Source: Gemmatimonadota bacterium
Lineage (GTDB): Bacteria; Gemmatimonadota; Gemmatimonadetes; Gemmatimonadales; Gemmatimonadaceae
Reading direction: 5' to 3'
Length of the DNA stretch: 64,000 bases
NCBI GenBank assembly: GCA_021324635.1
Contig: JAJPIS010000107.1
Span: 147,663 to 211,662 of the forward strand
This document shows positions 43,861 to 52,329 of this stretch, piece by piece. Position 1 is the first letter of the stretch, and every line of letters starts with the position of its first letter. The notes below the pieces were generated by a model. The model had not been told where the DNA came from, did not search any database, and was given only the letters and a program-made list of their open reading frames with translations. A program made the position numbers and the translations under genes.

Positions 43861-44628
43861 TTACCGGGCAGGGAGGTACCGAAAGCGTGTGCCGGTTCGC
43901 CGTTGGGTGATCTCAGCCGACCGCAGCGCGCGCGACGCCGAGTCGATCACATAGCGGGTCACGATAGCGGGGTCGGCGAACCGAACCGTCCATGCGCCGC
44001 TGCCCCGCGTCGCGTCGGGCCCAAGGACCGTGATCGTGTCGCGCTCGACCGACTCGTCGATCTCGGAAAACAGGGGCACCACGACAGTGAGCCCCTCCCG
44101 GAAGGGCAGCGACCGGACGAGGACCTCGACTTCGTTGAACGCGAAGACGGGCTGTGGGAACGTACGATCGAGCGACCGCCGCGCCGAATCTGTCGGCTGG
44201 ACCGTCCCCCAGACGCGGGTGCGTGCGTAGTGATAGATCCGAGTTCCGCCGGACTCGAGGTGCTCCATGACCGGAGCGAGCCCACGCCGCTCGACCACCA
44301 GGCTGTCGCTGGTGTGATAGGGCGGCGTCCAGGTCGAGATGAGCCGTACCTGATCGCGGCGATCGGGGACCTGCCCCTGTTCTCGTCGGTTCTCGGAGAT
44401 CGGCCGCTCGGCCGTGTCTCCGGTCGTCGGCTTGGCGGAGACCGCGTAGTCGATCGCGGTGTCCGTGAGGGGGAGGGGAACGAGAAGCCGGCTGCCCGGC
44501 ACGAGAACGTTCGGGGCCCGCTCGCCGCTCCCGGCCGCCGGGTAGGCCGACCGGCAACAGACAAGGACAACCGCGGCGACGGCCATGAGCCGGCCGCACC
44601 ACCTGCCGAGTGGAACTGGCGGTCGCAT
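43861..44628 (-). CDS. exported protein, DUF3108-like shape
   Basis: 255 residues from the ATG at 44628. The open frame reaches 45072 but the extra part overlaps the control region of the divergent peptidase gene. Signal-like start 'LMAVAAVVLVCCRSAYPAAG' (a possible lipobox Cys). The mature part is beta-rich with the running pattern 'SDSLVVERRGLAPVMEHLES', 'FAFNEVEVLVRSLPFREGLT', 'SGAWTVRFADPAIVTRYVID' and a closing 'SAEITQRRTGTRFRYLPAR', reminiscent of DUF3108 and lipoprotein-carrier folds. That link is tentative. Role unknown, probably periplasmic. Confidence 0.65.
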   Translation of the reverse strand: MRPPVPLGRWCGRLMAVAAVVLVCCRSAYPAAGSGERAPNVLVPGSRLLVPLPLTDTAIDYAVSAKPTTGDTAERPISENRREQGQVPDRRDQVRLISTWTPPYHTSDSLVVERRGLAPVMEHLESGGTRIYHYARTRVWGTVQPTDSARRSLDRTFPQPVFAFNEVEVLVRSLPFREGLTVVVPLFSEIDESVERDTITVLGPDATRGSGAWTVRFADPAIVTRYVIDSASRALRSAEITQRRTGTRFRYLPAR

Positions 44629-44879
44629 GTCATCGACGATGGGGGCGGAACCCCGCCGCAGGGGAGCGGCATGCAGCGAACGGCCCATCCCGCGCAGGGA
44701 CCACACCATTGCCCGCCAAGGGCGGGCCTTGGTGCCGTGCGCGGCGCTGACCGTCGGTCGTCCGACGACAGGGGAGTCGCCGCCAGGACGGTCGCCGACG
44801 GAGCGCCCTGGAACGCGCCATATTGTACCGCTGGCGGTCCGGGTACCACCCCAGTGCACCTGATCGGAGACGCAGCCCC

Positions 44880-47054
44880 ATGCGCGACCCCGTCCTTGTC
44901 GCCTGTAGCATCGCGAGCCTCGCAGCGGCGCCCCACCCCCTGGCGCTCCCGTCGTCGCTCGGACCCGCAGTACCGACGCCGGTGACGGACACGGTGGGCC
45001 ACCACGTCCGTGGTGCGCGCCGTCCGCTCCGGCCCGGCGATCTCTACCGACTGCGCGACGTCCGTGATCCACAGCGGTCGCCCGACGGACAGTGGGTGGC
45101 CTACACCGTCAGCACGGCCGACTCGGCGAAGGACAAGGGCCACACCGAGATCTGGATGGTGAGCTGGGATGGCGGTCAGCGCCTGCCGCTCACGACCGGG
45201 TCGGCGAGCGCCAGCAAGCCACGATGGAGCCCGGACGGCGCCTATCTGGGCTTTGTGTCGGCGCGCGACGACTCCGACGAGACGGCCCAGCTCTGGGTGT
45301 TGAATCGCAAGGGAGGCGAGGGGCAGCAACTGACGCACTTCGTCGGGGACGTGGAGGACTACGCGTGGTCGCCCGACGGAGCTCGCATCGCCGTCGTCGT
45401 CGACGATGACCCGGACGACGTGAGCGCCGACTCGACGATCAAGGACACGACAGCGGCGAAGCACGGGGGGAAGAGCAAGAAGCCCAAGCCGATCGTGATC
45501 GACCGCTACCAGTTCAAGCAGGATGTCATCGGGTATCTCGGGAAGAAGCGCGAGCATCTGTACCTGGTGGACGTGGCCACCAAGCGGGCGCAGATCCTGA
45601 CGCCGGACGCCTACGACGACGCCGACCCGGCGTGGTCCCCCGACGGCACCCGGATCGCCTTCGTCAGCAAACGTGCCCCCACCGACGTCGACCGCGCCGA
45701 CAACTGGGACATCTACGTCCTCGATGCGCGACCGGGTGCCGTGCCGCGGCAGCTCACGACCTGGCCGGGCCCCGACAACCCCCCGGATGCGGGCCCGCTC
45801 GCCTGGAGCCCCGACGGCAAGTCGATCGCGTACGTCCGGGGCGGGGCGGATCCGCGGTACAGCGCCTACGATCAGGCCGAGCTGGCGATCATCGAGGCGG
45901 CGGGCGGCAGCGCCGCCACGACTCCGATCCGCGGACTCGACCGGCCGGTGTCGCACCCCGCGTGGTCCCGCGACGGCAGCTCGGTGACCGTGCTGGTGGA
46001 GGACGATCGATCGGCCTACCCCATGCGCGTCGATCTCCGATCCGGCGCACTGATCCGGTTGCTCCCTGGAAAGCTCGTCGTGACGTCGCCGTCGCTCGGC
46101 GCCGACGGCGCGATCACCGCGCTCGTCTCGACGGACAGCCAGCCGGCCGACGTCTACGCGATCGCCGACGGCACGGCCCGGCAGCTCACGCACGAGAACG
46201 ATGCCTGGCTGGCGGACATCCAGCTCGGGCAGACGCAGGACTTCGCGTCGCGCAGTCGGGATGGCACCGACGTGCATGGTGTGCTCGTGACCCCGCCGGG
46301 CTATGTCGCCGGACGCCGCTATCCGACGCTGCTGCGCATCCATGGGGGGCCGAACGGACAGGATGGGCACGAGTTCAGCTTCGAGTGGCAGCTGTTCGCG
46401 GGGCAGGGCTATGTCGTCGCGGCCGTGAACTATCGTGGCAGCTCGGGCCGCGGGCTCGCCTACCAGCGCGCCATCGTCGCGGACTGGGGGCACAAGGAGG
46501 TCATCGACCTGCTCGGCGCGACCGACCACCTCGTCGCCGCCGGGATCGCGGACTCGACCAGGCTCGGGATCGGCGGGTGGAGCTACGGCGGCATCCTCAC
46601 CGACTACACCATCGCGACCACGCATCGATTCCGCGCCGCGACGAGCGGGGCCGGCAGCGCCCTTCAGCTCACGATGTACGGGGTGGACGAGTACATCGTG
46701 CAGTACGAGGCGGAGCTCGGCCATCCGTGGCAGCACCCCGACCGGTGGATCGCCGTCTCGTATCCGTTCTTCCATGCCGACCGCATCACCACGCCGACGC
46801 TATTCCTGGGCGGTGATCAGGACTTCAACGTGCCGCTCGTCGGCGGGGAGCAGATGTACCAGGCGCTCCGCGTGCTCGGTGTGCCGACGGAGCTCGTGAT
46901 CTATCCTGGTCAATTTCACGGCCTGACGCGGCCGAGCTTCAAGGTCGACCGCCTGACCCGGTACCTCGATTGGTACGCCAAGTACCTGACCGCATCGTCC
47001 AGCACGGCGAGGGCCGTGAGCGCGACGACCTCGCCGGCGAGCCGTTCGCCCTGA
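44880..47054 (+). CDS. exported acylaminoacyl-peptidase-type S9 peptidase
   Basis: 724 residues from the ATG at 44880 with GGAG 10 bases upstream. A short signal-like head is followed by a seven-bladed propeller (~50-430) with repeated 'WSPDG' strands ('PRWSPDGAYLGFVSARDDSD', 'YAWSPDGARIAVVVDDDPDD', 'PAWSPDGTRIAFVSKRAP'). The peptidase domain has 'GGPNGQDGHEFSFEWQLFAG', nucleophile Ser568 in GGWSYGG, Asp648 in 'DQDFNVP' and His680 in 'GQFHGL', the S9C layout. It probably cleaves short peptides outside the cytoplasm. A second S9 enzyme is encoded 3.6 kb upstream. Confidence 0.92.
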   Translation: MRDPVLVACSIASLAAAPHPLALPSSLGPAVPTPVTDTVGHHVRGARRPLRPGDLYRLRDVRDPQRSPDGQWVAYTVSTADSAKDKGHTEIWMVSWDGGQRLPLTTGSASASKPRWSPDGAYLGFVSARDDSDETAQLWVLNRKGGEGQQLTHFVGDVEDYAWSPDGARIAVVVDDDPDDVSADSTIKDTTAAKHGGKSKKPKPIVIDRYQFKQDVIGYLGKKREHLYLVDVATKRAQILTPDAYDDADPAWSPDGTRIAFVSKRAPTDVDRADNWDIYVLDARPGAVPRQLTTWPGPDNPPDAGPLAWSPDGKSIAYVRGGADPRYSAYDQAELAIIEAAGGSAATTPIRGLDRPVSHPAWSRDGSSVTVLVEDDRSAYPMRVDLRSGALIRLLPGKLVVTSPSLGADGAITALVSTDSQPADVYAIADGTARQLTHENDAWLADIQLGQTQDFASRSRDGTDVHGVLVTPPGYVAGRRYPTLLRIHGGPNGQDGHEFSFEWQLFAGQGYVVAAVNYRGSSGRGLAYQRAIVADWGHKEVIDLLGATDHLVAAGIADSTRLGIGGWSYGGILTDYTIATTHRFRAATSGAGSALQLTMYGVDEYIVQYEAELGHPWQHPDRWIAVSYPFFHADRITTPTLFLGGDQDFNVPLVGGEQMYQALRVLGVPTELVIYPGQFHGLTRPSFKVDRLTRYLDWYAKYLTASSSTARAVSATTSPASRSP

Positions 47055-47117
47055 GTCCTGGTCGGGGTGCGTGCGGGTGGCCCCGGTGAGACGTCGGCAC
47101 AGGGGCATACTAAGATG

Positions 47118-47135
47118 TGAGAATGACTCTTCTCA
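47118..47135. other. small inverted repeat TGAGAA-N6-TTCTCA
   Basis: Perfect 6-base arms with a 6-base spacer, 64 bases after the S9 peptidase stop, in one of the few less G+C-rich stretches here. It could be an operator or promoter element for the downstream hydrolase. Confidence 0.3.
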
Positions 47136-47231
47136 GCAGTTATCTGTCCGGGTCGGTCCGGGCAGACGGCGACCGTTGAGGGCCGCTCGCCGCCGCCCCA
47201 CCTTCTGACCCGCACTCCGCCAGCCGCCCGC

Positions 47232-47279
47232 CACGCTCCACACGCTCCCACGCGCTCCACACGCCCCACACGCTCCCAC
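47232..47279. repeat. degenerate tandem repeat CACGCTCCA
   Basis: About five imperfect copies of a 9-10 base unit (CACGCTCCA, CACGCTCCCA, CGCGCTCCA, CACGCCCCA, CACGCTCCCA) ending just before the alpha/beta hydrolase start. Similar CACAC/CGCG wording continues into the first codons of that gene. Confidence 0.6.
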
Positions 47280-47295
47280 TCAGGACCGCACCGAC

Positions 47296-48459
47296 ATGGA
47301 CCCGCACGCGCCACCAGCGCCCGACACCTCCACGAAGTCCCGGCGCAGCACGCAGGGCCACGCCCGCGGGGCCACGCGGCACACCGTGCACACGGCGCGC
47401 GCGGCGCACACGCCGCCAAGCATGCACACGGTGCGCGGGACGTGCAGGGTGCATGGGGTCCGTGCGGCCCGCGTGGTGCTATCGATCGCCCTCGTCGCGG
47501 CGACCGCCGTCGCCGGCACGGTAGGCGCCGCACCCCCACGACCGGCGCTGGCGCGACCAGTGGCACCGTCACCCCCACCCCCACCGCGGCCGGGCCCGAC
47601 CCGCCACGTGGTGACGGCGGATGACGGACATCCGCTCACCGTCTGGGAGAAGCGGCCCGCCGCGCCACGGCGCACGATCCTGCTCCTGCACGGCCGCACG
47701 TGGAGCGCGCTCCCCGACTTCGACCTTCAGGTCCCGGGGCGTCACGCCTCCCTCATGGATGCGCTCGTCGCTCGCGGCTATGCCGTCTACGCGCTCGACG
47801 CGCGTGGGTACGGCGCGACCCCGCGCGACTCGTCGGGATGGCTGACACCGGATCGCGCCGCCGCCGATGTCATCACGGCCGCCCGCTGGATCGCGAAGAC
47901 CAGCGGCGTCGCGGGGCCGCCCGTCCTCTTCGGCTGGTCGTTCGGCTCGATCACCGCGCAGCTCGCCGCGCAACGCGCTCCCGATGCGGCGTCGGCGCTC
48001 GTGCTCTTCGGCCACTTCACCTTTCCCGCCCCGCAGCCGCCCGACACATCGTACGCGCCGCCCCCGCGGGCCGCCACGACGGCCGCCGCGGCCGGTGAGG
48101 ACTTCATCACGCCGGCGGCGACCGACCCCGCGGTCCGCGACGCCTATGTCCGCGCCGCGCTCCAGGCGCAGCCGATCAAGCCCGACTGGCGGCACCTCGA
48201 CCAGTTCAACGCGCTCGACCCGGCGGCGGTCCATGTCCCAACGCTCGAGATCATGGGCGAGCGGGATCCGATCTCGGCACGCGTGCCAGAGGGCGAGGCG
48301 CTCTTCTTCGGCCGACTCGGCACTGGCGATCGGGAGTTCGTGGTCCTCCCCGGCGTGGACCACGCCGCGTTCCTGGAGAACCAGGAGCCACGCTTCGTCG
48401 AGGCCCTGGTCGATTTCCTCGATCGGCCCCACGCCCAGCCCGCTCCACCATCGCCGTAA
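47296..48459 (+). CDS. exported alpha/beta hydrolase
   Basis: 387 residues from the ATG at 47296 (AGGA 9 bases upstream; ATG 47422 gives a shorter form whose signal peptide starts at once). The first ~45 residues are unusual, His/Arg/Thr-rich. Then a signal-type segment 'VVLSIALVAATAVAGTVGAA' and a Pro-rich linker. The hydrolase core has 'TILLLHGRTWSALPDFDLQ', 'YAVYALDARGYGATPRDSSG', nucleophile Ser in 'GWSFGS', Asp in 'EIMGERDPIS' and His in 'LPGVDHAAFLEN'. The substrate (ester, lactone or peptide) is not predictable. Confidence 0.82.
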   Translation: MDPHAPPAPDTSTKSRRSTQGHARGATRHTVHTARAAHTPPSMHTVRGTCRVHGVRAARVVLSIALVAATAVAGTVGAAPPRPALARPVAPSPPPPPRPGPTRHVVTADDGHPLTVWEKRPAAPRRTILLLHGRTWSALPDFDLQVPGRHASLMDALVARGYAVYALDARGYGATPRDSSGWLTPDRAAADVITAARWIAKTSGVAGPPVLFGWSFGSITAQLAAQRAPDAASALVLFGHFTFPAPQPPDTSYAPPPRAATTAAAAGEDFITPAATDPAVRDAYVRAALQAQPIKPDWRHLDQFNALDPAAVHVPTLEIMGERDPISARVPEGEALFFGRLGTGDREFVVLPGVDHAAFLENQEPRFVEALVDFLDRPHAQPAPPSP

Positions 48460-48522
48460 AGGCCGAGACAGACCTGAAGTCCCGGAGTCGTGCGAGCACT
48501 CGCCCGCTCTGGTCCAACTTCT

Positions 48523-48540
48523 GATAATCGATATATTATC
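48523..48540. promoter_or_regulatory. A+T-rich palindrome upstream of recombinase
   Basis: GATAAT-CGATAT-ATTATC, 18 bases with 6-base arms, only 3 of them G or C pairs, 80 bases before the recombinase gene. It contains TATATT, which could be a -10 box. A site this A+T-rich is rare here and may bind a repressor or mark the promoter. Confidence 0.35.
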
Positions 48541-48619
48541 GCCATCCAACACCACTCACGCGCCGCCAGTGGATCCACGTCACCGACCCTAACGTCCTTT
48601 CACCGGCTGCCCATCAGCG

Positions 48620-49678
48620 ATGTCAGCGCCCGACACTCCGCGACACGCCGACTCCGATCCCGCCGAGGGTCCGCGGCTGGCCGGGCGGGCCCGAGGCTAC
48701 GCGGATGCGGCACGCGCGCCGAGCACCGTGCGCGGCTATGGCGCCGACTGGCGCCACTTCTCCGCCTGGTGTGCCCGCATGCGGTCCCCTGCCCTGCCGG
48801 CTGACCCGCAGCTCGTCGCGCTCTACCTCACCGACCTGGCCGACGGACGGCGCGCGCCCGACGGGCGGTGGATCGAGCGTCCTCGACGCGTCACGACGAT
48901 CGCCCGCCGCCTCGCCGCGATCCGGCAGCGACACCGAGAGACCGGGCACGAGCTCGATGATGAGCATCCGGCGCTGCGAAGCACCTGGCGCGGCATCCGC
49001 CGCGCCCACGCCGCGCCACCCGAGGCCAAGGTCCCCACGGTCACGGAGGTGCTCCGCGCCCTGGTCGCGACGCTCCCGCCAACCGCCGCCGGGCTCCGCG
49101 ACCGTGCCCTGCTCCTGATCGGGTTCGCGGGCGCGCTCCGCCGGTCGGAACTGGTTGCGATCGACGTCGGGGACTGCGCACGGCACGATGAGGGGCTCGT
49201 CATCACCGTACGCCACCCGTCGTCGGCCGCGGCGGATCGGCCCACGCCCGCCGTGGAGAGGATCGGCATCCCCTCCGGCGGACACGAGGCGACCTGCCCC
49301 GTGCGGGCGTTGCTGGCCTGGCTGGCAGCCGCCGACATCGCGGTCGGCCCCATCTTCCGCCCCGTCACCCGACACGGGACGATCCGCGCGCAGCGCCTCT
49401 CCGACCGCGCCGTGCCACTCATCGTGAAGCGCGCGGTCCGGGCCGCGCGCAGCGCCGCGCTCCGCGCCGGCAACTCACCGCTGGCTCAGAGCCTCGACCC
49501 GGCTCGCTACGCCGCACACAGCCTCCGCGCCGGCTTCATCGTGAGCGCCGCCGCGGCCGGCGCGTCCGAGCCCGCCATCATGCGCCAGAGCCGCCACAAG
49601 CGGGCCGACACGCTCCAGCGCTACGTCCGCGACGCGACCCTCTTCCGCCACAACGCCGCCGCCCTCGTCGGCCTCTGA
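48620..49678 (+). CDS. tyrosine recombinase / integrase
   Basis: 352 residues. N-terminal SAM-like domain (~25-125: 'RAPSTVRGYGADWRHFSAWC', 'TTIARRLAAIRQRHRETGHE'). The catalytic domain has Arg in 'GFAGALRRSELVAIDVGD', His/Arg in 'AAHSLRAGFIVSAAAAG', His and Tyr in 'RQSRHKRADTLQRYVRD'. All catalytic positions look occupied. The protein differs strongly from the recombinase at 34649, so they are not copies. No cargo, phage or transposon genes adjoin. The next gene (ADOP permease) begins 69 bases later. Confidence 0.88.
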   Translation: MSAPDTPRHADSDPAEGPRLAGRARGYADAARAPSTVRGYGADWRHFSAWCARMRSPALPADPQLVALYLTDLADGRRAPDGRWIERPRRVTTIARRLAAIRQRHRETGHELDDEHPALRSTWRGIRRAHAAPPEAKVPTVTEVLRALVATLPPTAAGLRDRALLLIGFAGALRRSELVAIDVGDCARHDEGLVITVRHPSSAAADRPTPAVERIGIPSGGHEATCPVRALLAWLAAADIAVGPIFRPVTRHGTIRAQRLSDRAVPLIVKRAVRAARSAALRAGNSPLAQSLDPARYAAHSLRAGFIVSAAAAGASEPAIMRQSRHKRADTLQRYVRDATLFRHNAAALVGL

Positions 49679-49746
49679 AGCGCCCCCTGAAACTCGCCTC
49701 GCCTGGACTGCGTATCTCGGTCACGCCACACTGGAGCGAAGAGTCG

Positions 49747-52221
49747 ATGAGCGCCATCCTCCGACAGATCCGTCACGCCATCCGTCGCCTCGCGAAGACG
49801 CCCGGCTTCGCTGCGATCGCGGTGCTCACCCTGGCGCTCGGCATCGGCGGCACCACCGCCGTCTTCAGCATCGTCGACGCCGTCCTCCTGCGGCCGCTCC
49901 CCTACCGCGACCCCGGCCGCCTCGTCGGGATGTGGCACACGGCGCAGGGGCTCGGCATCGGACAGATCGAGCAATCCGAGGGGACGTACCTCCAGTACCA
50001 GAAAGCGACGCGGTCCTTCGAGTCGATCGGAGGCTACCGAACGCGTGGCGTGAGCCTCACTGGCACCGGCGAGCCCGAGCAGGTGCAGGCGGTCGACGCC
50101 ACGGCGTCTCTCTTCCCGACGCTGGGGGTGTCGCCCGCCCTCGGCCGGACCTTCGTGGACGCCGAGGACCAGCCGCATGGGCCACACGTCGCCGTCATCT
50201 CCGACGCCCTCTGGCGCCGCCGCTTCGCCGGCGAGCGCGGGCTGATCGGACAGACGATCCGGATCGACGGGACCGCCTACGAGGTCGTCGGGGTGATGCC
50301 CCCGACCTTCACGTGCCCGGACGCGGCGGCGGCGATCTGGATCCCGATGGCCATCGATCGAGCGACGTTGCACGCGGAAAGCTTCGGCATGAACGCGGTC
50401 GGCCGGCTCCGACCCCATGTCTCCCTCGACGCCGCAGCGAAGGAGCTTCAGCCGCTCCTCCTGCGCATGCCCGAGGATTTCCCGAGCGCGATCACGCGCG
50501 GCATGCTCGAGCAGACCAAGTTCCACGTCGCCCTCCACCCGCTCCGGGACGACGTGGTCGGCAACATTCGCCCGGTGCTGCTCGTCGTCCTTGGCACCGT
50601 CGTCGGCGTGCTCCTCATCGCCTGCGCGAACGTCGCCAATCTGTTCCTGGTGCGTGCCGAGGGACGCCAGCGCGAGCTCGCCGTCCGGACCGCGATCGGC
50701 GCGCGTCCCGGTGACCTCGTTCGGCTCTCGCTGGGCGAGAGCGGCACGCTCACGGCGGCCGGGACGGCGCTCGGTATGGTCCTCGCGTGGGCCGCTGTCG
50801 AGGGCCTGCTCAGGCTCGCGCCCGCCGCGATCCCCCGCGCTGGCGAGATCGGCGTCAACGCCCGGGCGCTGCTCGTCGCCGTCGTGGTCGCGATCGTCGC
50901 CTCGACGGTGTTCGGGCTCGTCCCGCTGGTGCGCCCCGGTCGGTCGGATCTCGTCGGCGTGCTCCGCGACGGCAGCCGCGGCGCGACGAGCGGACGCGAG
51001 GGGCGCCGCGTGCGCGACGCCTTCGTCATCGTCCAGGTGGCGCTCGCGCTCGTCCTCCTGGTCGGATCGGGACTCCTGGCGCGGAGCTTCTGGCGCATGC
51101 GGGCGGTGGACCCCGGGATTCGCGCTGCCGGAGTCCTCACGCTGCGGCTTCAGCTTCCCGGGTCGACCTACCCGTCGTCGGCCAGCCGCGTGCAGTTCTG
51201 GAACGCCCTGCTCGACCGCGTCGGCGCGCTCCCCGGCGTCGCGCAGGTCGGGCTCACGGGCAAGCTCCCCCTCCGTCCGGAGCGCCGCAACGAGGTCGCC
51301 GTGTGGGCCGAGGACCGGCCAGTCCCCGCGAATGCGTTTCCTCCCGTCCACCTGAGCTCGGAAGTGAGCGGCTCGTACTTCGCGACCATTGGCATCCCGC
51401 TGCTCGCCGGCCACACGTTCGCGCGCACGCCTGCCGACCATGGCGTCGCGGAGGCGATCATTGGCCGCGCTGTCGCCGAGCAATTCTGGCCGCATGAGCC
51501 ACTCGCGGCGGCCCTCGGCAAGCGGGTCCGCATCGGTCCGAATCAGCCGTGGCTCACAGTGGTCGGTGTGGTAGCGGACGTGCACGACGAGTCGCTCACC
51601 AGGCCGGCCGACGGCATGCTGTACCGCCCGATCTCTCCACTGGAGCAGGACGACAGCACGGCCGCGCCCTCGTCGATGGCGCTCGTGGTCCGCGCACAGG
51701 GCGGCCCGGCCATCGACCCCAGTCGGCTCACGGGAGCCATCCGGCGGGAGATCGGGGCGCTCGATCCCGATCTCCCGCTCGTGAACGTGCGGGCGATGCC
51801 CCGCATCGTCGCGGACGCCACCGCCCGCACCGCCTTCACCATGCTCTTGCTCGGGGTCGCGGCCGGTGTCGCGCTGCTCCTCGGCGGCATCGGGCTCTAC
51901 GGCGTGATCGCCTACATGGTGAGCCTGCGCACGCGCGAGATCGGAGTGCGCATGGCGCTGGGTGCGCAACGCACGGACGTCGGGCGAATGATCGTCGGCC
52001 AGGGCGTTACCCTCGCGACGATCGGCGTCGGCATCGGGCTGGCCGGCGCACTCGTCCTCACGCGACTCATCGCCTCCCTGCTCTACGGCGTCGCGCCGAC
52101 CGACCCGCCGACGATTGTCGCGGTGTCGCTTCTCCTGCTCATGGTCGCGGCGCTCGCCAGTTGGCTCCCCGCTCGCCGGGCGGCCAGCATCGATCCCGTG
52201 ATGGCGCTGCGAAGCGAGTGA
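49747..52221 (+). CDS. ADOP-type duplicated MacB/FtsX permease
   Basis: 824 residues. First membrane span at ~21-43 in 'FAAIAVLTLALGIGGTTAVF', first MacB periplasmic domain (~50-265), then three spans of an FtsX domain (~280-400, 'LIACANVANLFLVRAEGRQR', 'RELAVRTAIGARPGDLVRL'). After a break the arrangement repeats: span ~435-455, periplasmic domain ~465-690, and the last three spans with 'REIGVRMALGAQRTDVGRMI' and 'ASWLPARRAASIDPVMALRSE'. This two-module layout without an ATPase is the orphan-permease family frequent in Acidobacteria and Gemmatimonadota. Possible roles are lipoprotein or peptide export. The ATPase partner is not nearby. Confidence 0.92.
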   Translation: MSAILRQIRHAIRRLAKTPGFAAIAVLTLALGIGGTTAVFSIVDAVLLRPLPYRDPGRLVGMWHTAQGLGIGQIEQSEGTYLQYQKATRSFESIGGYRTRGVSLTGTGEPEQVQAVDATASLFPTLGVSPALGRTFVDAEDQPHGPHVAVISDALWRRRFAGERGLIGQTIRIDGTAYEVVGVMPPTFTCPDAAAAIWIPMAIDRATLHAESFGMNAVGRLRPHVSLDAAAKELQPLLLRMPEDFPSAITRGMLEQTKFHVALHPLRDDVVGNIRPVLLVVLGTVVGVLLIACANVANLFLVRAEGRQRELAVRTAIGARPGDLVRLSLGESGTLTAAGTALGMVLAWAAVEGLLRLAPAAIPRAGEIGVNARALLVAVVVAIVASTVFGLVPLVRPGRSDLVGVLRDGSRGATSGREGRRVRDAFVIVQVALALVLLVGSGLLARSFWRMRAVDPGIRAAGVLTLRLQLPGSTYPSSASRVQFWNALLDRVGALPGVAQVGLTGKLPLRPERRNEVAVWAEDRPVPANAFPPVHLSSEVSGSYFATIGIPLLAGHTFARTPADHGVAEAIIGRAVAEQFWPHEPLAAALGKRVRIGPNQPWLTVVGVVADVHDESLTRPADGMLYRPISPLEQDDSTAAPSSMALVVRAQGGPAIDPSRLTGAIRREIGALDPDLPLVNVRAMPRIVADATARTAFTMLLLGVAAGVALLLGGIGLYGVIAYMVSLRTREIGVRMALGAQRTDVGRMIVGQGVTLATIGVGIGLAGALVLTRLIASLLYGVAPTDPPTIVAVSLLLLMVAALASWLPARRAASIDPVMALRSE

Positions 52222-52329
52222 GGAGGCCGCGCTCCACGGGTCTGTCGCGTCGGCCGCGCGATGGTGCAGCGGGCCGACGGCGGCACACGGGTCGGCAGTC
52301 CTCGAGATCGGCGGCGGGGGCCGGCACGA

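Noticed and set aside
43959..46775. Leftward open frame of 938 codons antisense to the S9 peptidase
   Set aside because: It is a shadow of the real gene in high-G+C DNA: Arg/Asp/Val-rich, no domain, while the forward frame has propeller blades and a Ser-Asp-His triad.
34649..49678. A mobile island bounded by the two tyrosine recombinases
   Set aside because: The genes between them are ordinary chromosomal types with the same codon style, the recombinases are unrelated in sequence, and no flanking direct repeats were seen.
49621..51969. Leftward 782-codon frame antisense to the ADOP permease
   Set aside because: Composition is charged and repetitive without domains. The forward frame has MacB and FtsX blocks and hydrophobic spans.
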